From the NCBI GenBank assembly GCA_035353055.1, contig DAOPYW010000011.1, forward strand, positions 1 to 43,285: a stretch of 43,285 nucleotides of DNA, read 5' to 3'. The stretch is from JAAYDH01 sp035353055 (GTDB lineage: Bacteria; Bacillota_I; Bacilli_A; RFN20; CAG-826). The translations under genes and the position numbers were made by a program. The notes beneath the pieces were generated by a model. That model saw only the letters and a list, made by a program, of their open reading frames with translations, was not told where the DNA came from and searched no databases. Below are positions 24,402 to 31,684 of this stretch, in pieces. Within the stretch, counting starts at the first letter, position 1, and each line of letters starts with the position of its first letter.

Positions 24402-25355
24402 TTAATGCTTCAAGAAAAAATCCGCGACCGCTTGGTCGTACTCAAGAAGATTATTAAGCCTTAAATGACTATGCGCTCCATTTTCAAACCATACGATTTG
24501 TTTATTCTTGCTTCCGCAGGATTTAAAGAGCAACTCACTTCTTTCAGGGAGGGAATAGATATCTTTTTTTCCATACAAGAAAACAACTGGAATTGTAAGT
24601 TCTGGCAAGTATAGATACGGGAATGATTTATTGATTGAGACACCAGTTTTAACTCTAAACCAAAACCAAATTAGATTAAAAACGGGGAATAGCCTATGGC
24701 CAAGGGCCACTTGGTGATTGGCGAAGGTTTCTTTGAAACTATAGAATAAACCGTCGAAAACAATACCTTTAAAATATGAGGGCGATTCAGAATTAACTGC
24801 AGCCATCAGAGCTGCTGATCCGCCGATGCATATGCAATGAGCGTAGATGCCTTCTTGTCCTTTTTCATCGTGAAGAAAACGAATCCACGCCATAACATCG
24901 CGGCTTTCAAAAATGCCAGCTGTATTATATTTTCCATCGCTTATTCCATGAGCGCGTGAGTCGATGACTAGAACATTTATGTTCAATTCATGGTATGGTT
25001 CAGCATAGAAGCAGCTGTACCTTAAACTCTCGCAGCGCCCTGGCATAATAATCACGGTTTTTTTGCTTCCGAAATTGTAGAATTCGCCATAGAGGTTTAG
25101 ATTGTCATTAACGATATGAACTTCTTCTTTGTATTGCTTTTCTTTTTCCGCCCAGGTTAGAGAAATGTTCCACATTTGCATCTGCTCTTCATTTTCTGGA
25201 GCTGAGCATGCTCTGCCCCATTTATTTTTTGAAGTTCTGACTAATTGTTTGGAAAATATGATATAGGCGGTTATGAAGACCATAATGACACCTGAAAGCA
25301 GGGCAAAAACAGCCACCGAGCCTAAGACGATTAATAAAATCCAATACCATTCCAT
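24402..25355 (-). CDS. Membrane-anchored alpha/beta hydrolase with Cys nucleophile
   Basis: A 317-residue protein with an N-terminal anchor (about residues 4-34) and an alpha/beta hydrolase domain paralogous to the next gene. At the nucleophile elbow, where the paralog reads GMSMG, this protein reads CICIG, placing C176 at the nucleophile position. D265 (GKKDIY) and H295 (NGAHSH) remain. The oxyanion segment is PGRCES rather than HGYRG. A Cys-Asp-His triad is known from dienelactone hydrolases, so activity is possible. The start has no Shine-Dalgarno sequence and follows degV by 19 bases. Confidence 0.82.
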   Translation of the reverse strand: MEWYWILLIVLGSVAVFALLSGVIMVFITAYIIFSKQLVRTSKNKWGRACSAPENEEQMQMWNISLTWAEKEKQYKEEVHIVNDNLNLYGEFYNFGSKKTVIIMPGRCESLRYSCFYAEPYHELNINVLVIDSRAHGISDGKYNTAGIFESRDVMAWIRFLHDEKGQEGIYAHCICIGGSAALMAAVNSESPSYFKGIVFDGLFYSFKETFANHQVALGHRLFPVFNLIWFWFRVKTGVSINKSFPYLYLPELTIPVVFLYGKKDIYSLPERSELLFKSCGSKNKQIVWFENGAHSHLRLNNLLEYDQAVADFFLKH

Positions 25356-25374
25356 AATGAGTGTAAGAATTGAG

Positions 25375-26316
25375 TTACTTGCTTAAAATACTTTTGAAAA
25401 TCTTTTGCTCTTCAGCGCAATTCTCGCTTATTTTATTTCCCAAATAGAAGACTGCGGCTAAACCTGGGCCAGTATTGACCGCGCAGGTCTCGCCCATAAC
25501 ATTAAATAAAATAACTTCAGGATTATATTTATCTTTGATAATTTGGCGAATTTTTTCGGCTTGTTCAGGTCGATTAGAATGAACGATGGCAAATATTTTT
25601 CCTTTGGGATCGCCGATGGTTGCTTCGACATATTTTTCAATCAGCTTATATGACTTTTGATAGCCTCGCCCTTTTCCTAAAACTTGGGGACGCCCAGTTT
25701 CGTTGCAGAAATCCGCCATTGGTTTAATGCCAATCATAGAGCCTGCGACAGCGGCCATTCGATTGATTCTTCCGCTTCGATATAGAAAGAATAAATCATC
25801 GAGAATTCCAATTTGGTGAAGGCTCATCTTTTGCTCTTGCAGCCATTCAAAGGTCTGATCAACAGTTTTTCCCTCTCGGCGTAGCTTTGAGGCATAAACC
25901 GCTAATAAGCCGACGGCAATACTATATCTTTGGCTATCGACAATGAGCATTTTCCGATCTGGGTATTTTTCTCTTAATTCTTCTTTCGCGTTAATGAAAG
26001 CGTGATATGTCCCTGACATTCCAGAAGACAGAGTGATGGCTATAATGTCTCTGCCTTGTTTGAACTCTTCTTCTACTCGGCTGGCGATAGTGAAAGGATT
26101 GGGAAGCGAAGTCTTAAAATTATTCTTTTTGTTGCTTAACTGTTTGTAAAATTCTGATGGGCTGATGCGCTTCCATTCGACATCGGCATCATAGGATGTC
26201 TTGTCTGGATAAACAATCGAGCCGAGAATGGGATATTCGATTCCATATTTGTCCCGATCACCTTTCGTCAAATCAAGGGATGAATCGGCAATAATTGAGA
26301 ATGGTTTGTTTTGCAT
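25375..26316 (-). CDS. DegV family fatty-acid-binding protein (FakB-like)
   Basis: DegV/FakB proteins hold a fatty acid while the kinase FakA phosphorylates it, feeding host fatty acids into phospholipid synthesis. The 313-residue product starts with SIIADSSLDLTKG, has TSLPNPFTI, the TLSSGMSGTYHAF binding motif, DSQRYSIAVGLLA and RSGRINRMAAVAGSMIGIKPM, all typical. FakA is not in the window. The start lies 49 bases inside the end of the phosphopantetheinyl transferase gene. Neighbouring PlsC-like and acyl-carrier functions support a lipid role. Confidence 0.93.
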   Translation of the reverse strand: MQNKPFSIIADSSLDLTKGDRDKYGIEYPILGSIVYPDKTSYDADVEWKRISPSEFYKQLSNKKNNFKTSLPNPFTIASRVEEEFKQGRDIIAITLSSGMSGTYHAFINAKEELREKYPDRKMLIVDSQRYSIAVGLLAVYASKLRREGKTVDQTFEWLQEQKMSLHQIGILDDLFFLYRSGRINRMAAVAGSMIGIKPMADFCNETGRPQVLGKGRGYQKSYKLIEKYVEATIGDPKGKIFAIVHSNRPEQAEKIRQIIKDKYNPEVILFNVMGETCAVNTGPGLAAVFYLGNKISENCAEEQKIFKSILSK

Positions 26317-26918
26317 ATTTTGAACCTACCTAATACCTGATGGTATTTAACACATGAAATGTTATCACATATAAGCGAAAGTGTGTATCTTTCGCTGAGG
26401 CTTTCTAGATTAATTGAGATACATTGGTCAATGGAGTCAATATCGTAATGAGAGGGAACAAAGTTTTTATCATCACTTTTTTTAAAGGCGCATTCCTTGA
26501 TTGACCACATTTCTAAGAGTTGCTTTTCGCTGAGATTTTGATATTTTTCTTTCTCCTTTTTTGAAAGAATAATCGCTTTAAATTTCTCGGCATCTTTGAC
26601 TTCTTTAATTCTTTGAACGTCGACGCCTAGAGGAGCATCGCCCACCGCCACGACAGCAATGTTTCCGCTGTGAGATAAGGAAAAATAGCATTCGTTTAAA
26701 ACCCATTTCCCGTTCTTTCTTTTCTCAAAAGCAAGATTCTTAACATCGAGATTAAAGCTGTGCTGAAGAGCACGCTCAAGCAGCTTCCAGACATAAAACT
26801 TTTGGTCCTTAATGTCTTGGTTTTGACATTTGTCTATTTCTTCTCTTCTTTGAAGACAGGCGATGCTATCATCGCAAGGAAAGGGAAATACTGAGATATA
26901 AACATCGCAAATTGACAT
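26268..26918 (-). CDS. Sfp-type 4'-phosphopantetheinyl transferase
   Basis: Transfers the phosphopantetheine arm of coenzyme A to a carrier protein. The 216-residue protein has the Sfp-family pattern: YFSLSHSG near residue 78, the metal-binding GVDVQRI near 98, and EMWSIKECAFKKSD near 135-148 with the W-x-x-KE-A core. The partner (fatty-acid ACP or another carrier) is not shown. The last 49 bases overlap the degV start in another frame; both domains look complete, so this is overlap and not a frameshift. Confidence 0.9.
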   Translation of the reverse strand: MSICDVYISVFPFPCDDSIACLQRREEIDKCQNQDIKDQKFYVWKLLERALQHSFNLDVKNLAFEKRKNGKWVLNECYFSLSHSGNIAVVAVGDAPLGVDVQRIKEVKDAEKFKAIILSKKEKEKYQNLSEKQLLEMWSIKECAFKKSDDKNFVPSHYDIDSIDQCISINLESLSERYTLSLICDNISCVKYHQVLGRFKICKTNHSQLLPIHPLI

Positions 26919-26919
26919 A

Positions 26920-27609
26920 TTATTTCGCCTTCACTTTTTCGAGATATTCGCTTTGCATTTTGCTTTCAATCTCAAAGAGTCTATCAGTGACTTTTTGAAG
27001 TTTGCCTACGGTTGGAGAACCCTCAAAATAATCCCTTGGATAAAAGGGTTTGCCGATATAGAGATGGAAGCGATGGAAGAAGCCTTTTTGGCGATATAGA
27101 AAGCAAGGGATGATAGGCCGATTAGCTTGAACAGCCAAAAAAATTGATCCGCTTCTAAATCCCTTGACTTGCGGATTTTTTTCAAAGTTGATGTGACCTT
27201 CTGGAAATGTTAAAACCACATAGCCATATTGAAGCCTAGTCACGCAGTGACGGATGGTATCAAAGGAAAGCTTGTCCGGATCGACTGGAAAGCAATTAAC
27301 TTCTTTAAAAAACCAGGCTCCAATTTTTTTATTAAAAGCAGTTTGCAAAAGCATTGTGTGAATCCGGCGAGACATAAAGGCATATTGATAAATAAGCGCA
27401 TCATAATAGGAAATATGGTTGCTGATTACCATTGCTCCATTTTTAATTTCTTTAAGGGTCGCTTTCTTATCAACATAAGTCTTTTTGGTTCGAAACATAA
27501 GCGCTGCAATCGGAGCAAAAAGCCATCGAGTGTGATCATAAAAAAGCCAGTGTAATGATAAGGTATGATGCCTTTTTAGCATTGCTGATTCTTTCGACTT
27601 ATTTTTCAT
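26920..27609 (-). CDS. PlsC-type 1-acyl-glycerol-3-phosphate acyltransferase
   Basis: Acyltransferase of the PlsC family, likely adding the second acyl chain to lysophosphatidic acid. The protein has motif I NHISYYD (H-x4-D), the FPEGH motif III and PIIPCFLYR. A hydrophobic segment precedes motif I (LFAPIAALMF). I take the ATG at 27609 as start; a TTG at 27642 would add 11 hydrophobic residues, and an ATG at 27582 is also possible. None has a good ribosome binding site, and a TATAAT lies 10 nt before the chosen ATG. Confidence 0.85.
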   Translation of the reverse strand: MKNKSKESAMLKRHHTLSLHWLFYDHTRWLFAPIAALMFRTKKTYVDKKATLKEIKNGAMVISNHISYYDALIYQYAFMSRRIHTMLLQTAFNKKIGAWFFKEVNCFPVDPDKLSFDTIRHCVTRLQYGYVVLTFPEGHINFEKNPQVKGFRSGSIFLAVQANRPIIPCFLYRQKGFFHRFHLYIGKPFYPRDYFEGSPTVGKLQKVTDRLFEIESKMQSEYLEKVKAK

Positions 27610-27619
27610 AACAAAAATA

Positions 27620-27625
27620 ATTATA
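27620..27625 (-). promoter_or_regulatory. Possible -10 box near acyltransferase start
   Basis: A perfect TATAAT ends 10 bases before the ATG at 27609, with no convincing -35. It may give a very short leader, or be chance in AT-rich sequence, since read-through from the glycosyltransferase gene is equally possible. Confidence 0.3.
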
Positions 27626-27659
27626 AATGTTATCGAGCGCAAAAAGAATAATCATCGAA

Positions 27660-28691
27660 CTAATTGTGAGTGCGTTTTAGATACTTGGTAATCTGGTAAG
27701 AGATTATCACATTTAAAGATTCGCCTAATAGAAATGCGATGATAGCCGAGCCAATATCATCAAAATGGAAGGCAATTATTAGCAGAGAGAAGACGCCAAA
27801 ACCAAACAATAGGCGAGCAAAAAAGAATATCAATTCTTTAAGTAAACGGTATCCGTTTTTATATGTAGGATAGATAACAGTCACAAAGGCAAATAAAAGT
27901 TGAAAGCCAACGAACTCCGAAATAACAAAGTTTAGCAGAGGATGCAATGGCGTCAACGATGAGATAAGGACGAATGACGCAACCATCAAAAGCAAACTCG
28001 TGAGAGAGATAATCGAATGAGAAAATATTGTGCATTGAATTCTAAAAGTATCCAGGAAGGGAGAAAAATGAGACGACTTGTTATCGTTTAGATAGATGGT
28101 TTCAATTTTCAAATATTTAATCGGATAGTGGCGCAGCTGAAAAAGCATGAGAACATTCATCTCGTATTCGTATTTTTGGCCAGAAATTTCTAGCATTTTC
28201 CCGAAATATTTCCGTGAAAAACCCCTTAAACCGCATTGATCATCAGGAATATATTCCTTTGTGGTAAGAGATCTAGTTATCTTGGAAAACGAATTTCCAA
28301 ATCGGCTTCTAAAGGGAACATTTTTACCAAAATGTCTCACGCCGAAAACTAAATCGTTAGTCTTTTTTAGTTCTTGATATACTCTATCGATATCATTGCA
28401 TGAGTGCTGCCCATCTCCGTCAGCGGTAATAATATAGTTGATATTTGGCTCGTTATTTCGGATGTGTTCAATCCCATATTTAAGAGCTGCTCCTTTGCCC
28501 TTGTTTTCATCGTAGCCAATGACGATGGAGTTTTCTTTAAGAAATTCAAAAATTGAATCGAACGAATTATTCGATCCATCATTAACAACAATTGTAGGAT
28601 AGCCAATATTCTTTAGTTCTTTAACTAAGTTAATGATTTCTTGATCAGGTTCGTAACTGGGTATCAATACAATGACATCTGTATAAGCCAT
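27660..28691 (-). CDS. GT2 glycosyltransferase with C-terminal membrane domain
   Basis: A 343-residue protein with an N-terminal GT-A domain of the dolichol-phosphate-mannose-synthase type: VLIPSYEPD, VVNDGSNNS, ENKGKGAALKYG, the DxD-like TADGDGQHS and DDQCGLRGFSRK. After about residue 225 there are four hydrophobic spans, fitting a GtrA-like or membrane-anchoring domain. It probably uses a polyprenyl-phosphate or lipid acceptor; donor sugar unknown. It may head the lipid-themed operon. The ATG has a TAAAAT 6 nt upstream and no ribosome binding site. Confidence 0.9.
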   Translation of the reverse strand: MAYTDVIVLIPSYEPDQEIINLVKELKNIGYPTIVVNDGSNNSFDSIFEFLKENSIVIGYDENKGKGAALKYGIEHIRNNEPNINYIITADGDGQHSCNDIDRVYQELKKTNDLVFGVRHFGKNVPFRSRFGNSFSKITRSLTTKEYIPDDQCGLRGFSRKYFGKMLEISGQKYEYEMNVLMLFQLRHYPIKYLKIETIYLNDNKSSHFSPFLDTFRIQCTIFSHSIISLTSLLLMVASFVLISSLTPLHPLLNFVISEFVGFQLLFAFVTVIYPTYKNGYRLLKELIFFFARLLFGFGVFSLLIIAFHFDDIGSAIIAFLLGESLNVIISYQITKYLKRTHN

Positions 28692-28697
28692 AAAGAC

Positions 28698-28703
28698 ATT
28701 TTA
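28698..28703 (-). promoter_or_regulatory. -10 box 6 nt before ATG, glycosyltransferase gene
   Basis: TAAAAT on the minus strand is exactly 6 bases before the ATG, in an 85-base divergent intergenic region; -35 is weak. No Shine-Dalgarno sequence. Suggests a leaderless transcript, divergent from that of the CBS gene. Confidence 0.4.
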
Positions 28704-28764
28704 GTGAATAATTAGAAATAATGAAACAACGTAATTTAATAATTTTCATTGAATATTAAAATGA

Positions 28765-28770
28765 TATAAT
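28765..28770 (+). promoter_or_regulatory. Extended -10 box 6 nt before ATG, CBS gene
   Basis: TGA-TATAAT (extended -10) ends exactly 6 bases before the ATG at 28777; a -35-like TTTTCA lies 16 bp upstream. Predicted transcription start is at the A of ATG. No ribosome binding site is present. Confidence 0.55.
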
Positions 28771-28776
28771 TAAAAC

Positions 28777-29178
28777 ATGAACGTGCTGTTCTTATTAACC
28801 CCAAAAATCAATGTCGAGTTTCTATACGATACTTTTTCAATTAGGCAGGCTCTAGAAAAAATGGAGCACCACCGATATTCGTCAATTCCAGTGATCGATA
28901 AGGAGGGGCATTATATCGAGACATTATCCGCCAGTGATTTTTTGTGGTTCATCAAAGGCCGAAAGCTCACTCTTGAACAATGCGAAAAGATTTCTATTAA
29001 AGAAGTAACTCCCTACCGATCTGACACATCGATCAGAATCGATAAAGATGTCGACGATTTAATCGACTTGATTATAAATCAAAATTTTGTGCCTGTCGAA
29101 GATGATAAGGGAATTTTTATTGGCATTGTCACTCGAAAATCAGTGATGGATTACTTGGTCAAAGAAATTAGGCATTAA
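28777..29178 (+). CDS. Two-CBS-domain protein
   Basis: A 133-residue stand-alone pair of CBS domains: first about residues 15-65 (FSIRQALEKMEHHRYSSIPVID and LSASDFLWFI), second about 75-130 (DDLIDLIINQNFVPVEDDKG and GIVTRKSVMDYL). Such Bateman modules bind adenine nucleotides and act as sensors; the ligand here is not known. It is monocistronic, its end overlapping the opposite-strand MBL gene by 4 bases. The start looks leaderless. Confidence 0.88.
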   Translation: MNVLFLLTPKINVEFLYDTFSIRQALEKMEHHRYSSIPVIDKEGHYIETLSASDFLWFIKGRKLTLEQCEKISIKEVTPYRSDTSIRIDKDVDDLIDLIINQNFVPVEDDKGIFIGIVTRKSVMDYLVKEIRH

Positions 29179-31511
29179 GCACTATACAATTGAGAATAGA
29201 AGGAAGACTGCGTAAAGCGGTATTCTTTTTCTAATGTGGCACTCACAATGGTACCGTTATAAGAATAATTAATTGTTCTACCTTCGAATGTTAAAACTGG
29301 AGAACTGCTCGGCGTTTCAAAGTTAAAGTGAGTTGTGCCATTGACAATGTTGCAATAGACATTGGTTGTGGCCGCCAAATAACGAGCTAGCGATGTCGCG
29401 TTTGGATGTTGGTTTGTAACCGTGACATTTGCATTGTTCTCGCTTCGATTGTCGGTCACGATGGCAGCAGAAATAAAGACATAGTCAGGCGCGAGACCAT
29501 TAATCCAAGCATCGCTATTGCTTCCATGAGTATTGCTGCAGTGATGGTTGGCTTTTACGATATTGGTTGTTGAGTCGCTCCAAAGACCTTCGCCTGAAGG
29601 ACCATAGGTATCAATTAAATATGTTTCAGGAGTTCCGCCAGTTGAAGAGGAATTAGTGAGATCTCCGCAAGACATTATTCGGGTATCGCCAAAAGAAAAT
29701 AAAGTGCACACCGATGATTCATTGGCATAATCTGAAGAAATTGTTTCTCCAGCAGCGGTATAGGCATTTGAATTTAGAAAATGAATATTCACATCTCCGC
29801 AGATATTAAATATGTTGGGATAATGAGATGTCGAGTTGTTGACCATCTCGTATATGCTGTAATAGGTCGCTCCCTGCGAGATGTAATACTGGCGTGCCGT
29901 GACATAGTTTGAATAGACAGTAGAGGAATAAGTACCGCCAAAGTCGACGATATACTTTATGGATGTTATACCCGCACTGACCATCGCTGAATAATCAGAG
30001 AGTCCGCCTAGGTGATCGCTATGAGGGTGAGTGACAATAAGAACTTCCAAGCAATTATCAGTGACATATTCACTCAAAGCGCTCATCACATTGCTCTTGT
30101 CTCCAATTTGACCGCCATCAACTAGCACTTCAAAGTTGCCATAATCAAAGATTAAAGAGTCGCCATAGAGCTGAACCATTTCTAAATAAGTAAAGCTAAT
30201 TTGATCTTGGCTACCAGGTGAATAGATCGGACCTAAAACATCTCCATTTAGTGTTGGATTTTCAACAACGGATCCTTCGGTAGGAGTCGTTTGTTCAGCA
30301 ACAGTGATTGTTTTGGTTCCTACAATGCCGCTTCCATCCTTGGCGGTGGCAGTGATAGTCGCTTCGCCAACAGCGCTAGCGGTATATACTCCTGTTTGGT
30401 TAATTGACCCAAGATTGGTAGACCATGTCACTTCTTGATTGTCGGCATTGGTCGGAGAAATCGAGGCAGTAAAGTTATAAGTACTTCCTTCGATGAAACT
30501 TGAGGAGCTGGATTCAACAGTAATTGCAGAGACTAGAATTGGCACATCAGCGACGTACACGAGAGTACTTCCGCTTATTCCACTAGTGTCCTGAGCAGTC
30601 GCGGTGATTGTAAAAGTTCCAGCGGTCGTCGCTGAGAAAAGCCCAGAAGCACTAATTGTTCCTCCGCCAGAGGTTGACCAAGTGACATTTTTATTAAAAG
30701 CATTAGATGGAGTTACCACAGCAGCAAACTGAACGGTGCCTCCTCGATTAACACCGGAATTCGTTGGAGCGACTGAAATCCCACTCACTAATATGTTCGA
30801 GTGCTCGGATAAGCAACTCGTATCATAAAGGCGAATTTGATAGCTAGAATTATAGATTGCTAAGATACCTGTGAAATCGATTAAAGTCGAATTGTTCATA
30901 TAAGTAGTCAACTGCGATGTCAACCCGGCATAAGAAGAGCTAGAAATTCTTCCATTTATCGTTACTCCCTCATAGGAAAAGGTGATTGCTTTTCCAGAGA
31001 TGCTAGCGACAGTCATTCCATTAAGAGAAATCAAACGGCCAACATTATTTGAGCTGCAAAAAGTCGCGAAATTCGAAGAGGAAACATATTCGGTGATTAC
31101 AGGATGAGGATTGGTGTCCGCATAAAGCGTAGCGGCCGTGGGGGCTAGTTCAACTAGGCTATAGTAAGTGCTTTTAGTCCCTGTGACATCTACGACATTT
31201 CCGATGCTGAATCCCGAAAATGAAGAGCTGGTGGTATAGACAAAAAGACCGCGGTTTCGCGATTGAACAAAAAAGGAATTTCCCTCTAGAGAAGTAATAG
31301 TACCGCGAGTGGTATAACTCTGAGCATCTACACCTGAATCGACAACATCCGCTATGGAAGTGTAATTTTCCGGCATCTCGCAATCGTTTTCCCACCAAGA
31401 CTTCTCGCTATTGTAGGAAACGCTTAAATGGAACGTTGGACCCATCGCAGCGGCGACGGTAAAAATCGATAAAAGGACGTATCCCAAAAAAAGAATTTTT
31501 TGTTTTTTCAT
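29175..31511 (-). CDS. Secreted OB-fold / Ig-like / ComEC-like metallo-beta-lactamase protein
   Basis: A 778-residue exported protein. Residues 1-22 form a signal peptide (MKKQKILFLGYVLLSIFTVA). About 60-235 look like an OB-fold repeat of the YhcR nuclease type (TRGTITSLEGNSFFVQSRN). Two bacterial Ig-like (Big_2) domains lie at about 242-320 and 327-404, each with VTWST. Residues ~437-760 are a metallo-beta-lactamase domain like the C-terminus of ComEC: THPHSDHLGGL (494-504), NESSV near 597, GD 616-617 and KANHHCSNTHGS near 654. Metal ligands look intact, so an extracellular phosphodiesterase or nuclease role is plausible but inferred. I chose the ATG at 31511 because it begins the signal peptide and sits 6 nt from a -10. 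Confidence 0.88.
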   Translation of the reverse strand: MKKQKILFLGYVLLSIFTVAAAMGPTFHLSVSYNSEKSWWENDCEMPENYTSIADVVDSGVDAQSYTTRGTITSLEGNSFFVQSRNRGLFVYTTSSSFSGFSIGNVVDVTGTKSTYYSLVELAPTAATLYADTNPHPVITEYVSSSNFATFCSSNNVGRLISLNGMTVASISGKAITFSYEGVTINGRISSSSYAGLTSQLTTYMNNSTLIDFTGILAIYNSSYQIRLYDTSCLSEHSNILVSGISVAPTNSGVNRGGTVQFAAVVTPSNAFNKNVTWSTSGGGTISASGLFSATTAGTFTITATAQDTSGISGSTLVYVADVPILVSAITVESSSSSFIEGSTYNFTASISPTNADNQEVTWSTNLGSINQTGVYTASAVGEATITATAKDGSGIVGTKTITVAEQTTPTEGSVVENPTLNGDVLGPIYSPGSQDQISFTYLEMVQLYGDSLIFDYGNFEVLVDGGQIGDKSNVMSALSEYVTDNCLEVLIVTHPHSDHLGGLSDYSAMVSAGITSIKYIVDFGGTYSSTVYSNYVTARQYYISQGATYYSIYEMVNNSTSHYPNIFNICGDVNIHFLNSNAYTAAGETISSDYANESSVCTLFSFGDTRIMSCGDLTNSSSTGGTPETYLIDTYGPSGEGLWSDSTTNIVKANHHCSNTHGSNSDAWINGLAPDYVFISAAIVTDNRSENNANVTVTNQHPNATSLARYLAATTNVYCNIVNGTTHFNFETPSSSPVLTFEGRTINYSYNGTIVSATLEKEYRFTQSSFYSQLYSA

Positions 31512-31517
31512 ATAACA

Positions 31518-31546
31518 AGTATATCTATTCTGCTTTTTGCCGACAA
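31518..31546 (-). promoter_or_regulatory. Leaderless-type promoter of the MBL protein gene
   Basis: On the minus strand -35 TTGTCG (31541-31546), 17 bp spacer, -10 TATACT (31518-31523), then exactly 6 nt to ATG. Spacing is ideal, so transcription should begin at or next to the ATG. No Shine-Dalgarno sequence exists. This is the clearest leaderless promoter in the window. Confidence 0.6.
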
Positions 31547-31624
31547 ATATATTTTCATTTCGATGCAATTGTAAACTTTTTAGGCAAAAAGCGATTATCT
31601 ACTACTCATATTTTTAAAGCAAAG

Positions 31625-31630
31625 TATAAT
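31625..31630 (+). promoter_or_regulatory. Possible -10 box of the GNAT/ATP-grasp gene
   Basis: A perfect TATAAT 54 bases before the ATG at 31685, without a good -35. It would give a leader of about 48 nt, in which I see no strong ribosome binding site. Confidence 0.35.
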
Positions 31631-31684
31631 TGACTTAGCAGAGATTATTTTTTAATAAGAAAGAAGTCACTTCAGTAAAAAATT

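Noticed and set aside
26268..26316. Possible frameshift joining the phosphopantetheinyl transferase and degV
   Set aside because: Both proteins have complete domains and degV has a normal start sequence, so a 49-bp overlap is simpler.
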